Below are positions 7,236 to 13,487 of a stretch of 13,487 bases of DNA, piece by piece. The stretch lies in the NCBI GenBank assembly GCA_902765975.1, contig CACXBO010000029.1, positions 1-13,487 of the forward strand, given 5' to 3'. This DNA comes from Oscillospiraceae bacterium. Lineage in GTDB: Bacteria; Bacillota; Clostridia; Oscillospirales; Oscillospiraceae. Both the position numbers and the translations under genes were made by a program. The notes beneath the pieces are model-generated. The model had not been told where the DNA came from, made no database searches, and worked only from the letters and a program-made list of their open reading frames with translations. Numbering within the stretch: the first letter of the stretch is position 1; each line of letters opens with the position of its first letter.

Positions 7236-8293
7236 ACAAAAAGGAATTTATAGACGAGCTGTGCAAGAGGCTCAGAAAAACTCCCGCAGACGAGGCTGAG
7301 AGAACGGTAAACTACTACTCCGAGGCTATCGACGACCGTATAGAGGACGGGATGACCGAGGAGGAGGCCGTAGCCGCCCTGGGTAGTATAGACGACATCG
7401 TCCGAGAGGTGATAGGCCAGTCTGCTGCAGACGAGAAGGGGGAGACCGCGGATAACCGGGAGACCGAGATAAAGAGGGTACGCAAGAACTACGTCGTCGA
7501 TCCCGCCGGAGTCAACACGGTCAACGTGACAGAGACGAACGGGAGCGTCGAGCTTGCAAAGTCGCCGGACGGGAGGATACATTTCCGCGTTACCGAGGAT
7601 AAGAACCTGAGCTACAGCGTTAGAAAGGAAAAGGGAGTCGTTATCATACGGAAAGAGACGCGGCGCATTGGCTTCGCCGCTCTCGGAATAAGCTTTCCAA
7701 TAGACTTAGGAATGACAGAGAGCAGGATTAAAGTCGAGCTCCCGGACAATTTTGCGCCGTTCATCGACGTAAAGACAGGCTCGGGCGATATAAGCGGAAC
7801 GGTCGGCGCGGCGCAGGGGCTGTTCGCCGGAACAGGCAGCGGAGATATCTCGCTGAAGGGCGTGGCGTCCGGAAAAACCACTCTCACCTCTGCCTCCGGC
7901 GACGTTGAGGTTTTAGATCTTACGACCAACGAGGCGGAGATCAGCACGGTTTCGGGCGATCTTTCAATGAAGCGCTGCGCCGCGGAAAGCATGAAGCTCA
8001 AGACGGTCTCCGGAGGGATATCCGGAAAGGAGATTTACGCTGATAAAAAGCTGATAGTCAACACAGTGTCCGGAGATATTGATATCAATATGGAATCGCC
8101 TCTTGAGCTTGGAAGCTTTGAGTCGACCTCCGGAGATATAAGCCTTTCGCTCTACGGATGTGAGAGCGATTATTCGGTAAGCGCGAAGTCGATTACGGGC
8201 AAGGTCGGCGCACCGAACGGAAACGAGTCTGCGGGGCGTGCGATCAGAGTACGTACAGCATCCGGAGATATCGACGTTTTCTGCGAGGTGTGA
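7232..8293 (+). CDS. HAAS (DUF1700-like) domain fused to a DUF4097 beta-repeat domain, soluble
   Basis: The 353-residue product begins with a helical HAAS domain (about 1-62), including YYSEAIDDRIEDGMTEEEAV (28-47) and LGSIDDI (50-56). A charged linker (63-90) leads into a DUF4097 beta-strand domain (about 91-353). In the second half a T/S-x-S-G-D motif returns at Ser184, 203, 222, 241, 260 (SGG), 280 and 300, degenerates at 322 (TGK), and returns at 344. The spacing is 19-22 residues, as expected for rungs of a beta-helix-like fold. There is no signal peptide or membrane segment, so the protein is probably cytosolic, unusual for DUF4097 proteins, which are often membrane-anchored. Start ATG 7232 overlaps the padR stop; the frame stays open upstream to 7085, but that part lies within padR. 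Function is unknown; signalling or scaffolding with the next two genes is inferred. Confidence 0.85.
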   Translation: MNKKEFIDELCKRLRKTPADEAERTVNYYSEAIDDRIEDGMTEEEAVAALGSIDDIVREVIGQSAADEKGETADNRETEIKRVRKNYVVDPAGVNTVNVTETNGSVELAKSPDGRIHFRVTEDKNLSYSVRKEKGVVIIRKETRRIGFAALGISFPIDLGMTESRIKVELPDNFAPFIDVKTGSGDISGTVGAAQGLFAGTGSGDISLKGVASGKTTLTSASGDVEVLDLTTNEAEISTVSGDLSMKRCAAESMKLKTVSGGISGKEIYADKKLIVNTVSGDIDINMESPLELGSFESTSGDISLSLYGCESDYSVSAKSITGKVGAPNGNESAGRAIRVRTASGDIDVFCEV

Positions 8294-8294
8294 A

Positions 8295-8903
8295 ATGACA
8301 AAAAAGGATTTTTTAGACGAGCTATCCTACAGGCTGAGGACCTTTCCACCCGAGGAGGCGCAGAAGACGATAGCCTTCTATTCCGAGGCTGTCGACGACA
8401 GAATAGAGGACGGAATGAGCGAGGAAGAGGCCGTAGATGGGCTTGGGAGCCTCGACGACATTACCGCTGAGGCGGCTAACTCACTTCCGCTAACAGTCCT
8501 TGTGAAGGGCAGAGTTGAGGACTCGAAGAACAGGGCGTCAAACAAAGGACTGTGGATAACGCTTGCTGCCGCCGGCTCTCCCCTTTGGCTTGCTCTCGCT
8601 TTAGCCGCTTTCGCAGTGGGCATATCGATTATAGCGGCGCTGTTCAGCGTGGCTATATCCATTGCAGCCGTTGTACTGGCGCTCGTCGTCTCAGGCGCGG
8701 CGGCAGTCGTCGGAGCCTTTACCCTTCCGTACGAGGGCATAGCGCCGAGGCTTATCATAGCGGGAGTCGGACTTGCCGCCGTCGGTCTCGGGCTGCTGTT
8801 TGTTCCGGTATTGGCGGGGGTGACTAAGGCCGCGGGAAAGCTAATCGGGCTTGCATTCAAAAAGCTAAAGGCAGCAATCGCCGGAAGGGGGGAGCAGAGA
8901 TGA
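8295..8903 (+). CDS. HAAS/DUF1700 domain membrane protein
   Basis: The 202-residue protein starts with a HAAS domain (1-60) sharing 38 of 60 residues with that of the preceding gene, counted by eye, including the block DDRIEDGM and the segment EEEAV. After a polar linker (71-84) comes a hydrophobic, alanine-rich region: about two helices at 97-140 and one or two at 152-178. The tail KKLKAAIAGRGEQR is basic, consistent with a cytosolic end. This is the DUF1700 architecture commonly encoded beside PadR regulators. The cytosolic HAAS domain could contact the soluble HAAS-DUF4097 protein or PadR; that is inference. ATG 8295 lies 1 base after the upstream stop and GAGGTG precedes it; the end overlaps the next gene by ATGA. 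The molecular role is unknown. Confidence 0.88.
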   Translation: MTKKDFLDELSYRLRTFPPEEAQKTIAFYSEAVDDRIEDGMSEEEAVDGLGSLDDITAEAANSLPLTVLVKGRVEDSKNRASNKGLWITLAAAGSPLWLALALAAFAVGISIIAALFSVAISIAAVVLALVVSGAAAVVGAFTLPYEGIAPRLIIAGVGLAAVGLGLLFVPVLAGVTKAAGKLIGLAFKKLKAAIAGRGEQR

Positions 8904-9655
8904 AAAAGCTGGCAATTATAGGAGCAGTCCTCTTTGCGCTTGGCGTTCTGATCGCGATCGGAGGTATTATAGCTGCAAAAGGAGACTTCTCAGTACTTGA
9001 CGTCGAGGCGGGCTTCTTTGTCATCGACACTGGCGTAGGCGGAAACGAAGAGCTGACTGAGCGCACGTTTAGCGCAGATGGCATCAGGAGCATCGAAATG
9101 TCCGCTCTTTCCGACGACGTAAAGATCGGCGCTTCAAACGACGGACTTGTGCATTTTTCTTATTGGGCAGGAAGATACAAGGATTACAGCATCGATATGG
9201 GTACGGACACTCTGACGCTCAGGGAGAACGTGACGAAGGATTTCCGCATCGGTTTCAGCTTAAATCACGGCACGTCGACGCTGCTGATACCGGAGAAGAT
9301 CCTGCAGGAGCTGAAAGTTTCAACAGTCAGCGGCAATGTGGATATTGTTGCCTTCTGCAAAGCGCTTTCCATCGGAACGACCTCTGGAAAGATAAGTCTC
9401 GAGGGAGCTTCTGAGATTCTGACGGTGAAAACCGTGAGCGGAAACGTAACGCTCAGAGGCTTTGATGCAAAGAGCGCAAAGATCGGTACGGTTTCCGGCA
9501 ATATCTCCGGGACTCTAGCCGGCTCTGTAAACGACTACTCAGTCAGGCTCCAGACCGTTTCCGGAACGAAAAACCTTAAGGAAAAGGAAACCGGAGAGAG
9601 ACGGCTTGAGCTTTCCACAGTATCAGGCAATATGGAGATCGGTTTTACGGAATAA
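8900..9655 (+). CDS. Membrane-anchored DUF4097 beta-repeat protein
   Basis: The 251-residue product has a short basic N-terminus and one hydrophobic helix (about 4-26, AIIGAVLFALGVLIAIGGII), with no lipobox or clear cleavage site, so it looks like a signal anchor that places the rest outside the cell. Residues 50-251 form a DUF4097 domain. A V-S-G-N type motif recurs at Ser144, 162 (SGK), 180, 199, 221 (SGT) and 242, spaced 18-22 residues. The sister domain two genes upstream uses SGD at the matching place. ATG 8900 overlaps the upstream stop, with a GGGGGGAG ribosome site. It is the last gene of the cassette, and a terminator follows. DUF4097 proteins are often linked to envelope-stress operons; the exact role here is not known. 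Confidence 0.87.
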   Translation: MKKLAIIGAVLFALGVLIAIGGIIAAKGDFSVLDVEAGFFVIDTGVGGNEELTERTFSADGIRSIEMSALSDDVKIGASNDGLVHFSYWAGRYKDYSIDMGTDTLTLRENVTKDFRIGFSLNHGTSTLLIPEKILQELKVSTVSGNVDIVAFCKALSIGTTSGKISLEGASEILTVKTVSGNVTLRGFDAKSAKIGTVSGNISGTLAGSVNDYSVRLQTVSGTKNLKEKETGERRLELSTVSGNMEIGFTE

Positions 9656-9708
9656 AGCTTAAAAATCGTCTCTTTGATATTGCATAATTCGACGTAATTT
9701 GATAAAAT

Positions 9709-9740
9709 ATCAGGGCGGATTTTAACCGCCCTGATTTTTT
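9709..9740 (+). terminator. Rho-independent terminator after the PadR cassette
   Basis: A perfect 10-bp stem, ATCAGGGCGG (9709-9718) with CCGCCCTGAT (9726-9735), encloses the loop ATTTTAA and runs into a T tract at 9735-9740. It ends the PadR-HAAS-DUF4097 transcript 54 bases after the last stop. The 5' flank (9661-9708) is AT-rich and holds no gene I can support. Confidence 0.94.
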
Positions 9741-9777
9741 GCGGTTTCTATATACAGAGAATTGTGGGGAGAAAAAA

Positions 9778-11172
9778 GTGGCTTTTTCACAGCTCAGCTT
9801 TATTTTTATTTTCCTGCCGGTCTTCCTTGTCATCTACTGCATTCTTCCGAAGCAGTTCCGCGGACTTTGGATGATGATCGCAAGCCTCGGCTTCTACTTT
9901 TACGGGACGATGTCCCATCCGGAATTCATACTGTTGCTCGTGCTCTCCGTCGTTATCAACTATCTCGCAGGAAGATTCATATCTGGCGAGAGGCGCGGCC
10001 GCAAGGCAGTATTTGTTCTGGCCGTTATTTATAATTTTTCATGGCTCGTGGTGTTCAAGTATCTCGGCTTCATAATATCGAACGTTGCGTCAGTCACCGG
10101 GCTTAAGCTCACGGCTCCGGATCTGCTTCTCCCCCTCGGTATCAGCTTCTATACCTTCCAGTCGGTATCTTATCTTGCCGACGTCTATAAGAGAAAGACA
10201 GAGGGAGCGAAGAGCCTACTCGATATGGCGGTATTCATTCTGATGTTCCCAAAGCTCACGAGCGGCCCTATAGCGAGATATCCTGAGCTTAAAAAGTCTT
10301 GGGACAGCGCGCCTGAGCCCTCGCTCGCCGGAGTGAACAGGGGTTTTCTCACTTTCACCCTCGGACTTGGAATGAAGGTCATTCTCGCAGACCGCATAGG
10401 CACGGTATGGTCGGGAGCCGTCAATATCGGCTTCGACAGCATATCCACGCCTCTTGCATGGCTCGCGATGGTCGCCTATGCGATGCAGCTCTATTTCGAC
10501 TTTGCCGGCTATTCCCTTATGGCAGTGGGTATAGGCGAGATGCTCGGCTTTTCTTTGCCGGAGAATTTCGACGACCCTTACACCGCGAAGAGCGTTTCCG
10601 AGTTCTGGAGGCGCTGGCACATAACGCTCGGCGCATGGTTCAGAGACTATATCTACATTCCCCTCGGCGGAAGCCGCAAAGGACTTGCGAGGACGGTTTT
10701 CAACCTGCTTGTCGTATGGCTTTTCACAGGGCTGTGGCACGGAGCAAGCTGGAGCTTTGTAGTCTGGGGTCTGTATCTCTTCTTCTTCATAGCGGTGGAG
10801 AAGCTCTTCCTGAAAAAGGCGTTGGACAAGGTCCCGTTTATTGCGCACGTCTACCTTGTTGTCGTTATACTGTTCAGCTGGCTGTTTTTTGCAGTGGGAG
10901 ACATCTCGCAGATTCCGGTCTATATTATGCGCCTTTTCGGCGTCGTTCCCCGTGAGGCAAATATATTCGCGGGCGACTATGCGACCTTCGGAACACTTAC
11001 CTATGTGCTTATGGGAGTCGGTCTTTTCTTCTGCACCGGCATACCGACTAAGCTTTTCAGAAAGCACAGAGAGAAGGCGTGGATGAGCGTTATCATGCTG
11101 GCGATATTCTGGTACTCGATCTACACGCTCTATCACTCCGCCGGCGATCCGTTTATGTATTTTAACTTCTGA
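9778..11172 (+). CDS. MBOAT family O-acyltransferase (AlgI/DltB-like)
   Basis: This 464-residue, strongly hydrophobic protein has many membrane helices and the membrane-bound O-acyltransferase signatures. These are LLPLGISFYTFQSVSYLADVY (117-137), the segment MFPKLTSGPIARYPEL (156-171), FWRRWHITLGAWFRDYIYIPLGGSR (276-300) and TGLWHGASW (317-325), where His321 is the expected catalytic histidine and His281 a second conserved one. AlgI-type MBOAT proteins move an acyl group, usually acetyl, across or at the membrane to a surface polysaccharide, peptidoglycan or teichoic acid together with a partner SGNH protein, which is encoded next here. The GTG at 9778 is chosen because GGGGAG (9766-9771) precedes it and VAFSQLSFIFIFLP matches the usual family start. 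A TTG at 9739 lies in the terminator. The acceptor polymer is unknown, and no clear promoter is visible between terminator and start. Confidence 0.92.
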   Translation: MAFSQLSFIFIFLPVFLVIYCILPKQFRGLWMMIASLGFYFYGTMSHPEFILLLVLSVVINYLAGRFISGERRGRKAVFVLAVIYNFSWLVVFKYLGFIISNVASVTGLKLTAPDLLLPLGISFYTFQSVSYLADVYKRKTEGAKSLLDMAVFILMFPKLTSGPIARYPELKKSWDSAPEPSLAGVNRGFLTFTLGLGMKVILADRIGTVWSGAVNIGFDSISTPLAWLAMVAYAMQLYFDFAGYSLMAVGIGEMLGFSLPENFDDPYTAKSVSEFWRRWHITLGAWFRDYIYIPLGGSRKGLARTVFNLLVVWLFTGLWHGASWSFVVWGLYLFFFIAVEKLFLKKALDKVPFIAHVYLVVVILFSWLFFAVGDISQIPVYIMRLFGVVPREANIFAGDYATFGTLTYVLMGVGLFFCTGIPTKLFRKHREKAWMSVIMLAIFWYSIYTLYHSAGDPFMYFNF

Positions 11173-11184
11173 TGGGTGAAAGAT

Positions 11185-12156
11185 ATGAAACAAAAAAGAC
11201 AGAGCCCTATATTCGTAATTCTGCTGCTTATCAGCATCCCCATTGCTTCAATTATCCTCTCGCACACCGAGGGACCGGGCGGCATCATGCGTATGATAGG
11301 TTTCCCGGAGGATATTATTCCCTCCGCGGAGGCAGACGAGCTTCCGGGAAACGAAGATCCAGTCCCGTCGGCTGATCCTATAGTGAACATTGAGGACAAT
11401 ACCCCGAATCCCGCAGACGAGGCAAACGAGAAACCGGACAGAGTTGCGGACGAGGACGTCGTTCAGACCGTTCCGCTCGTCGAGCCGAAGCGCCGCGCCC
11501 ACGCAATAGCCGACCCGAATCCGATCATAGAGAGAAAGCTCGTATTCAAAGAGGCGGACGACAGCTACTTTGACGATGCTCTCTTCATCGGTGACAGCCG
11601 CAGCGTCGGTCTCGAGGCATACGGCGACCTCGGCAAGGCAAAGTTCTTCTGCAAGGTCAGTTTGAGCACAGCAGGTATCCGCTCAGTTTCCGCAAGCGTA
11701 AAGGGCTACGGGAATGTGACCCTCGCCCAGCTTTTCAGCAAAGCAAAATTCGGCAAGGTTTACATAATGCTTGGAATAAATGAGGTCGCTTCAAAGCTCG
11801 ACACGACTGCGGGCAGGTATAAAGAGCTCGTGGACTGGGTGAAGCAGCAGCAGCCCGACGCGGTGGTCTACGTTATGGCGAATATGCTTGTTACAGAGGC
11901 AAGGTCAAATAAGAATATCTACGGAGTCAATAACGCAAGGCTCCGCGCCCTGAACGAGCGTCAAGCTGAGAACGCGGATAACGAGACTGTGTTTTATATC
12001 GACTGCAACGAGTACTTCGGCGACGGAAAGGGCAATCTTTCCCCGGTTTACTCAGGCGACGGAGTACACCCCTACGGCAAGTACTACAAGACCTGGGGAC
12101 AGTGGATTAAGGAACACGTCGCGGTATTTGAGGAAGTTGTGATTTCAGAATGGTAA
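11185..12156 (+). CDS. Membrane-anchored SGNH/GDSL-type esterase or acyltransferase
   Basis: The 323-residue product has an N-terminal signal-anchor helix (about 9-26). A 95-residue acidic, proline-rich linker (28-125) acts as a likely spacer through the wall. An SGNH hydrolase domain (126-315) follows: block I FIGDSRS (134-140) with nucleophile Ser138, a block III-like GIN (197-199) and the catalytic pair in DGVHP (Asp292, His295). The conserved glycine of block II may be Gly164, which is less certain. Paired with an MBOAT, such proteins transfer or remove O-acyl groups on envelope polymers, like AlgJ/AlgX or PatB-type partners. The ATG at 11185 follows GGGTGA with 5-base spacing; GTG 11176 would add three residues. 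It starts 12 bases after the MBOAT stop, so the two form a bicistron. Substrate and direction (transferase or esterase) cannot be told from sequence. Confidence 0.88.
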   Translation: MKQKRQSPIFVILLLISIPIASIILSHTEGPGGIMRMIGFPEDIIPSAEADELPGNEDPVPSADPIVNIEDNTPNPADEANEKPDRVADEDVVQTVPLVEPKRRAHAIADPNPIIERKLVFKEADDSYFDDALFIGDSRSVGLEAYGDLGKAKFFCKVSLSTAGIRSVSASVKGYGNVTLAQLFSKAKFGKVYIMLGINEVASKLDTTAGRYKELVDWVKQQQPDAVVYVMANMLVTEARSNKNIYGVNNARLRALNERQAENADNETVFYIDCNEYFGDGKGNLSPVYSGDGVHPYGKYYKTWGQWIKEHVAVFEEVVISEW

Positions 12157-12162
12157 ATTGCG

Positions 12163-12185
12163 GCGGGCAGGTAATACCTGCCCGC
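12163..12185. terminator. Strong hairpin without a T-run after the SGNH gene
   Basis: GCGGGCAGG (12163-12171) and CCTGCCCGC (12177-12185) form a perfect 9-bp stem around TAATA, and TA/TA can also pair. It begins 7 bases after the stop but is followed by TAAATC rather than a T tract, so it may be a weak terminator, a mRNA 3'-end stabiliser, or a protein-binding palindrome. Confidence 0.5.
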
Positions 12186-12198
12186 TAAATCATACCTG

Positions 12199-12228
12199 TG
12201 GACAAAGAATACTGGGAAATGCTATGAT
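12199..12228 (+). promoter_or_regulatory. Extended -10 promoter for the DUF3810 gene
   Basis: TGGACA (12199-12204, five of six matches to TTGACA) is 18 bases from TATGAT (12223-12228). The -10 is preceded by TGC, giving the extended -10 pattern TGnTATGAT. It lies 18 bases upstream of the DUF3810 gene start and just after the hairpin, so the gene probably has its own transcript. Confidence 0.65.
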
Positions 12229-12246
12229 GTTCGGGGGGTGGAGCGT

Positions 12247-13353
12247 ATGCGAAGCAAGAGGTGGATAAAATGGGCGGTTTTAGCAGCGATACCGGCGCTT
12301 TTTACCGCGCTGTACTTTATATTTTCGCAGACTAAAAGCCTGGCGGATACGGCGGTCAGATTCTTTTCACGCCCGGCGAGAGACGCCCTCGGAGCCGTGA
12401 ATTCGATTTTTCCGTTCTCGGTTATGGAGGCTCTTTACGTTTGCGGCGGACTGTGGCTTATAGTACATATCGTGAGAACTGTTTGCCTGGCGATAAAAAA
12501 GCGCCTCGGGCTAAAGAGGTTTTTCTCAAGGGCCGGGGCCGTTCTCCTCGTTTTCGCCTATATCTTTTCCGGATATCTCTCGCTCTGGGGGATCGACTAC
12601 AGATCCTCGAGCTTTTCCGATAAGGAGAGCTTCCACGTGAAGGGCGTTGAAAAAGACGAGCTGTTTAGAGCGGCGGAGTTTTTTACTGCTAAGGCTATGG
12701 AGCTTGCCGATACGGTCAAGCGTGACTCAAACGGACTTTTCGCAGAGAACGTGGGGGAATACCTCTCAGCCTGCGGAACGCTTTACGACGAGATCGAGAC
12801 GAGGTTTCCAAGTCTTAAGGCGGTCTCAAGGCGTCCGAAGCAGATGATATTCTCCGAGCTTATGAGCGTGACGGGTTTCACAGGCGTCTATTTTCCGTTT
12901 ACCGGCGAGTCTAACGTGAACGTGAACGAGCCCGCAGCCTTCCTTCCTGCAACTGCCGCGCACGAGCTCGCGCATCAGCGCGGAGTCTACTCCGAGGAGG
13001 AGGCAAACTTTATCGGAGTTACGGCGGCCGTCCTGTCCGACATACCTGCGTATAAATATTCCGGCTGCGTTGCTGCATCCCTGTATCTGATGAACGCGCT
13101 GTACTCTTCATCGCCGGAGCTGTGGCGCGAGCTTAGAAGCCGCTTCGAGGGGGGCTTTCTATCTGACTGGATATATAACTCAGAGTATTGGCAGAAATAC
13201 GAGAGCAGGATAAGCGCCGTATCAGAGAAGGTTTACGACGGCTATCTGAAGGCAAACGGACAGGAGGACGGTATTAAGAGCTACGGCTACTGCGTCAATC
13301 ACCTCGTCGCCTACTATGAGCTCGGCGGCTACGATATATTGAATAAAGAATAA
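12247..13353 (+). CDS. DUF3810 family membrane protein with HEXXH zinc site
   Basis: The 368-residue protein has about three N-terminal membrane helices (7-27, 58-83 and 96-115). A soluble domain of about 250 residues follows. This contains ATAAHELAHQRG (235-246), an HEXXH metal site at 239-243, and then YSEEEANFIG (248-257), whose Glu252 is a likely third zinc ligand. This combination identifies DUF3810, a family of putative integral-membrane metallopeptidases common in Bacillota and Bacteroidota with no established substrate. With three helices and a cytosolic basic N-terminus, the catalytic domain would face outside. ATG 12247 is taken as the start because the GGGGGG stretch (12233-12238) is 8 bases upstream; GTG 12238 overlaps it. 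It has its own promoter behind the MBOAT-SGNH pair, so a role in the envelope is plausible but only inferred. Confidence 0.86.
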   Translation: MRSKRWIKWAVLAAIPALFTALYFIFSQTKSLADTAVRFFSRPARDALGAVNSIFPFSVMEALYVCGGLWLIVHIVRTVCLAIKKRLGLKRFFSRAGAVLLVFAYIFSGYLSLWGIDYRSSSFSDKESFHVKGVEKDELFRAAEFFTAKAMELADTVKRDSNGLFAENVGEYLSACGTLYDEIETRFPSLKAVSRRPKQMIFSELMSVTGFTGVYFPFTGESNVNVNEPAAFLPATAAHELAHQRGVYSEEEANFIGVTAAVLSDIPAYKYSGCVAASLYLMNALYSSSPELWRELRSRFEGGFLSDWIYNSEYWQKYESRISAVSEKVYDGYLKANGQEDGIKSYGYCVNHLVAYYELGGYDILNKE

Positions 13354-13355
13354 TA

Positions 13356-13382
13356 TTCAAATTATGCGACCCGTGTTATAAT
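13356..13382 (+). promoter_or_regulatory. Extended -10 promoter for the last, incomplete gene
   Basis: A perfect TATAAT (13377-13382) is preceded by TGT, giving TGnTATAAT. The best -35 is a weak TTCAAA (13356-13361) at 15 bases, which the extended -10 could offset. Transcription would start near 13389, leaving an AT-rich leader of about 55 bases before the GTG at 13445. I see no terminator between the DUF3810 stop and this promoter. Confidence 0.6.
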
Positions 13383-13444
13383 AAACTGGTAAAGCATACG
13401 GAGACACTTATATATTTCAGTTTATACGATAGGGAGGCAGAAGC

Positions 13445-13487
13445 GTGATAATCTGGGAAGGAAACAAAAAAGAATTTGGAACACAGC
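13445..13487 (+). CDS. Start of an unidentified protein (3' end outside window)
   Basis: A GTG at 13445 is preceded by GGGAGG (13432-13437) with 7-base spacing and by a good promoter. The frame stays open to the window end and gives the first 14 residues, MIIWEGNKKEFGTQ if GTG is read as Met. This is too short for me to recognise a family. The ribosome site and promoter are the main evidence that it is a real gene. Confidence 0.6.
   Translation, partial: MIIWEGNKKEFGTQ

Noticed and set aside
7779..9640. Recurring short similarities in DNA encoding S-G-D/S-G-N turns, considered as DNA repeats or a CRISPR-like array
   Set aside because: The repetition is at protein level, with variable codons and spacings of 54-66 bases inside coding sequence. 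There are no conserved DNA repeats or spacers.
9674..9708. A TTGATA with AT-rich downstream sequence that could be a promoter for the MBOAT gene
   Set aside because: No acceptable -10 is found at 16-18 bases, and any transcript would run straight into the terminator at 9709-9740.
9739..9777. A longer MBOAT start at TTG 9739
   Set aside because: That codon overlaps the T-run of the terminator and has no ribosome site. GTG 9778 has GGGGAG 6 bases upstream and fits the family N-terminus.
10216..11193. A 325-codon minus-strand open frame antisense to the MBOAT gene
   Set aside because: Its translation is rich in Arg, His and Glu with no domain I recognise, and the plus strand has clear MBOAT motifs throughout.
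6872..13353. The two accessory modules considered as an anti-phage or mobile defence system
   Set aside because: There is no nuclease, reverse transcriptase, NTPase sensor, toxin pair, integrase or attachment site. The families point to envelope sensing and surface modification instead.

Overview
The window reads as ordinary chromosome of a Bacillota bacterium, most likely class Clostridia. The order phoH - (insert) - ybeY - era - yqzL - recO is the familiar Gram-positive RNA/ribosome-maturation neighbourhood. A YqzL microprotein, PadR and HAAS/DUF4097 genes, and an MBOAT-SGNH pair all fit that group. Coding DNA is moderately GC-rich, uses ATA, AGA and AGG freely, and shows AGGAGG-type ribosome sites. 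Every gene I accept is on the + strand. I see no rRNA, tRNA, CRISPR array, transposase or phage gene.

Region 1 (1-6850) is one long co-oriented run: the end of phoH, an M32 metallocarboxypeptidase, ybeY, era, the 27-residue yqzL, recO, a LarA-type racemase and argH. Gaps are short and two gene pairs overlap. A strong intrinsic terminator follows argH. Only one hairpin (before recO) might interrupt the run. The M32 peptidase sits between phoH and ybeY, and dgkA and cdd, which often lie between ybeY and era, are absent. The LarA homologue keeps the residues known to hold the nickel-pincer cofactor, but no cofactor-synthesis genes are in view.

Region 2 (6872-9740) is a self-contained cassette with its own near-consensus promoter, an inverted repeat across the spacer and -10, and its own terminator. 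It holds a PadR repressor, a soluble HAAS-DUF4097 fusion, a HAAS protein with membrane helices, and a membrane-anchored DUF4097 protein. Two start/stop overlaps are ATGA and the remaining junction is 1 base, so the four genes are probably translated together. My reading is an autorepressed envelope-sensing or signalling unit. The molecular function of HAAS and DUF4097 is not established, and this is the best candidate here for an under-described system.

Region 3 (9778-13353) is a cell-surface module: an AlgI/DltB-like MBOAT acyltransferase, a membrane-anchored SGNH esterase/acyltransferase and, after a hairpin and a separate promoter, a DUF3810 membrane protein with an HELAH zinc site. The first two probably O-acylate an envelope polymer that cannot be named from sequence. 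The window ends at the start of another gene (GTG at 13445) behind an extended -10 promoter.

No stretch longer than about 125 bases lacks a gene. The gaps at 6807-6923, 9656-9777, 12157-12246 and 13354-13444 hold the terminators, hairpin and promoters listed.
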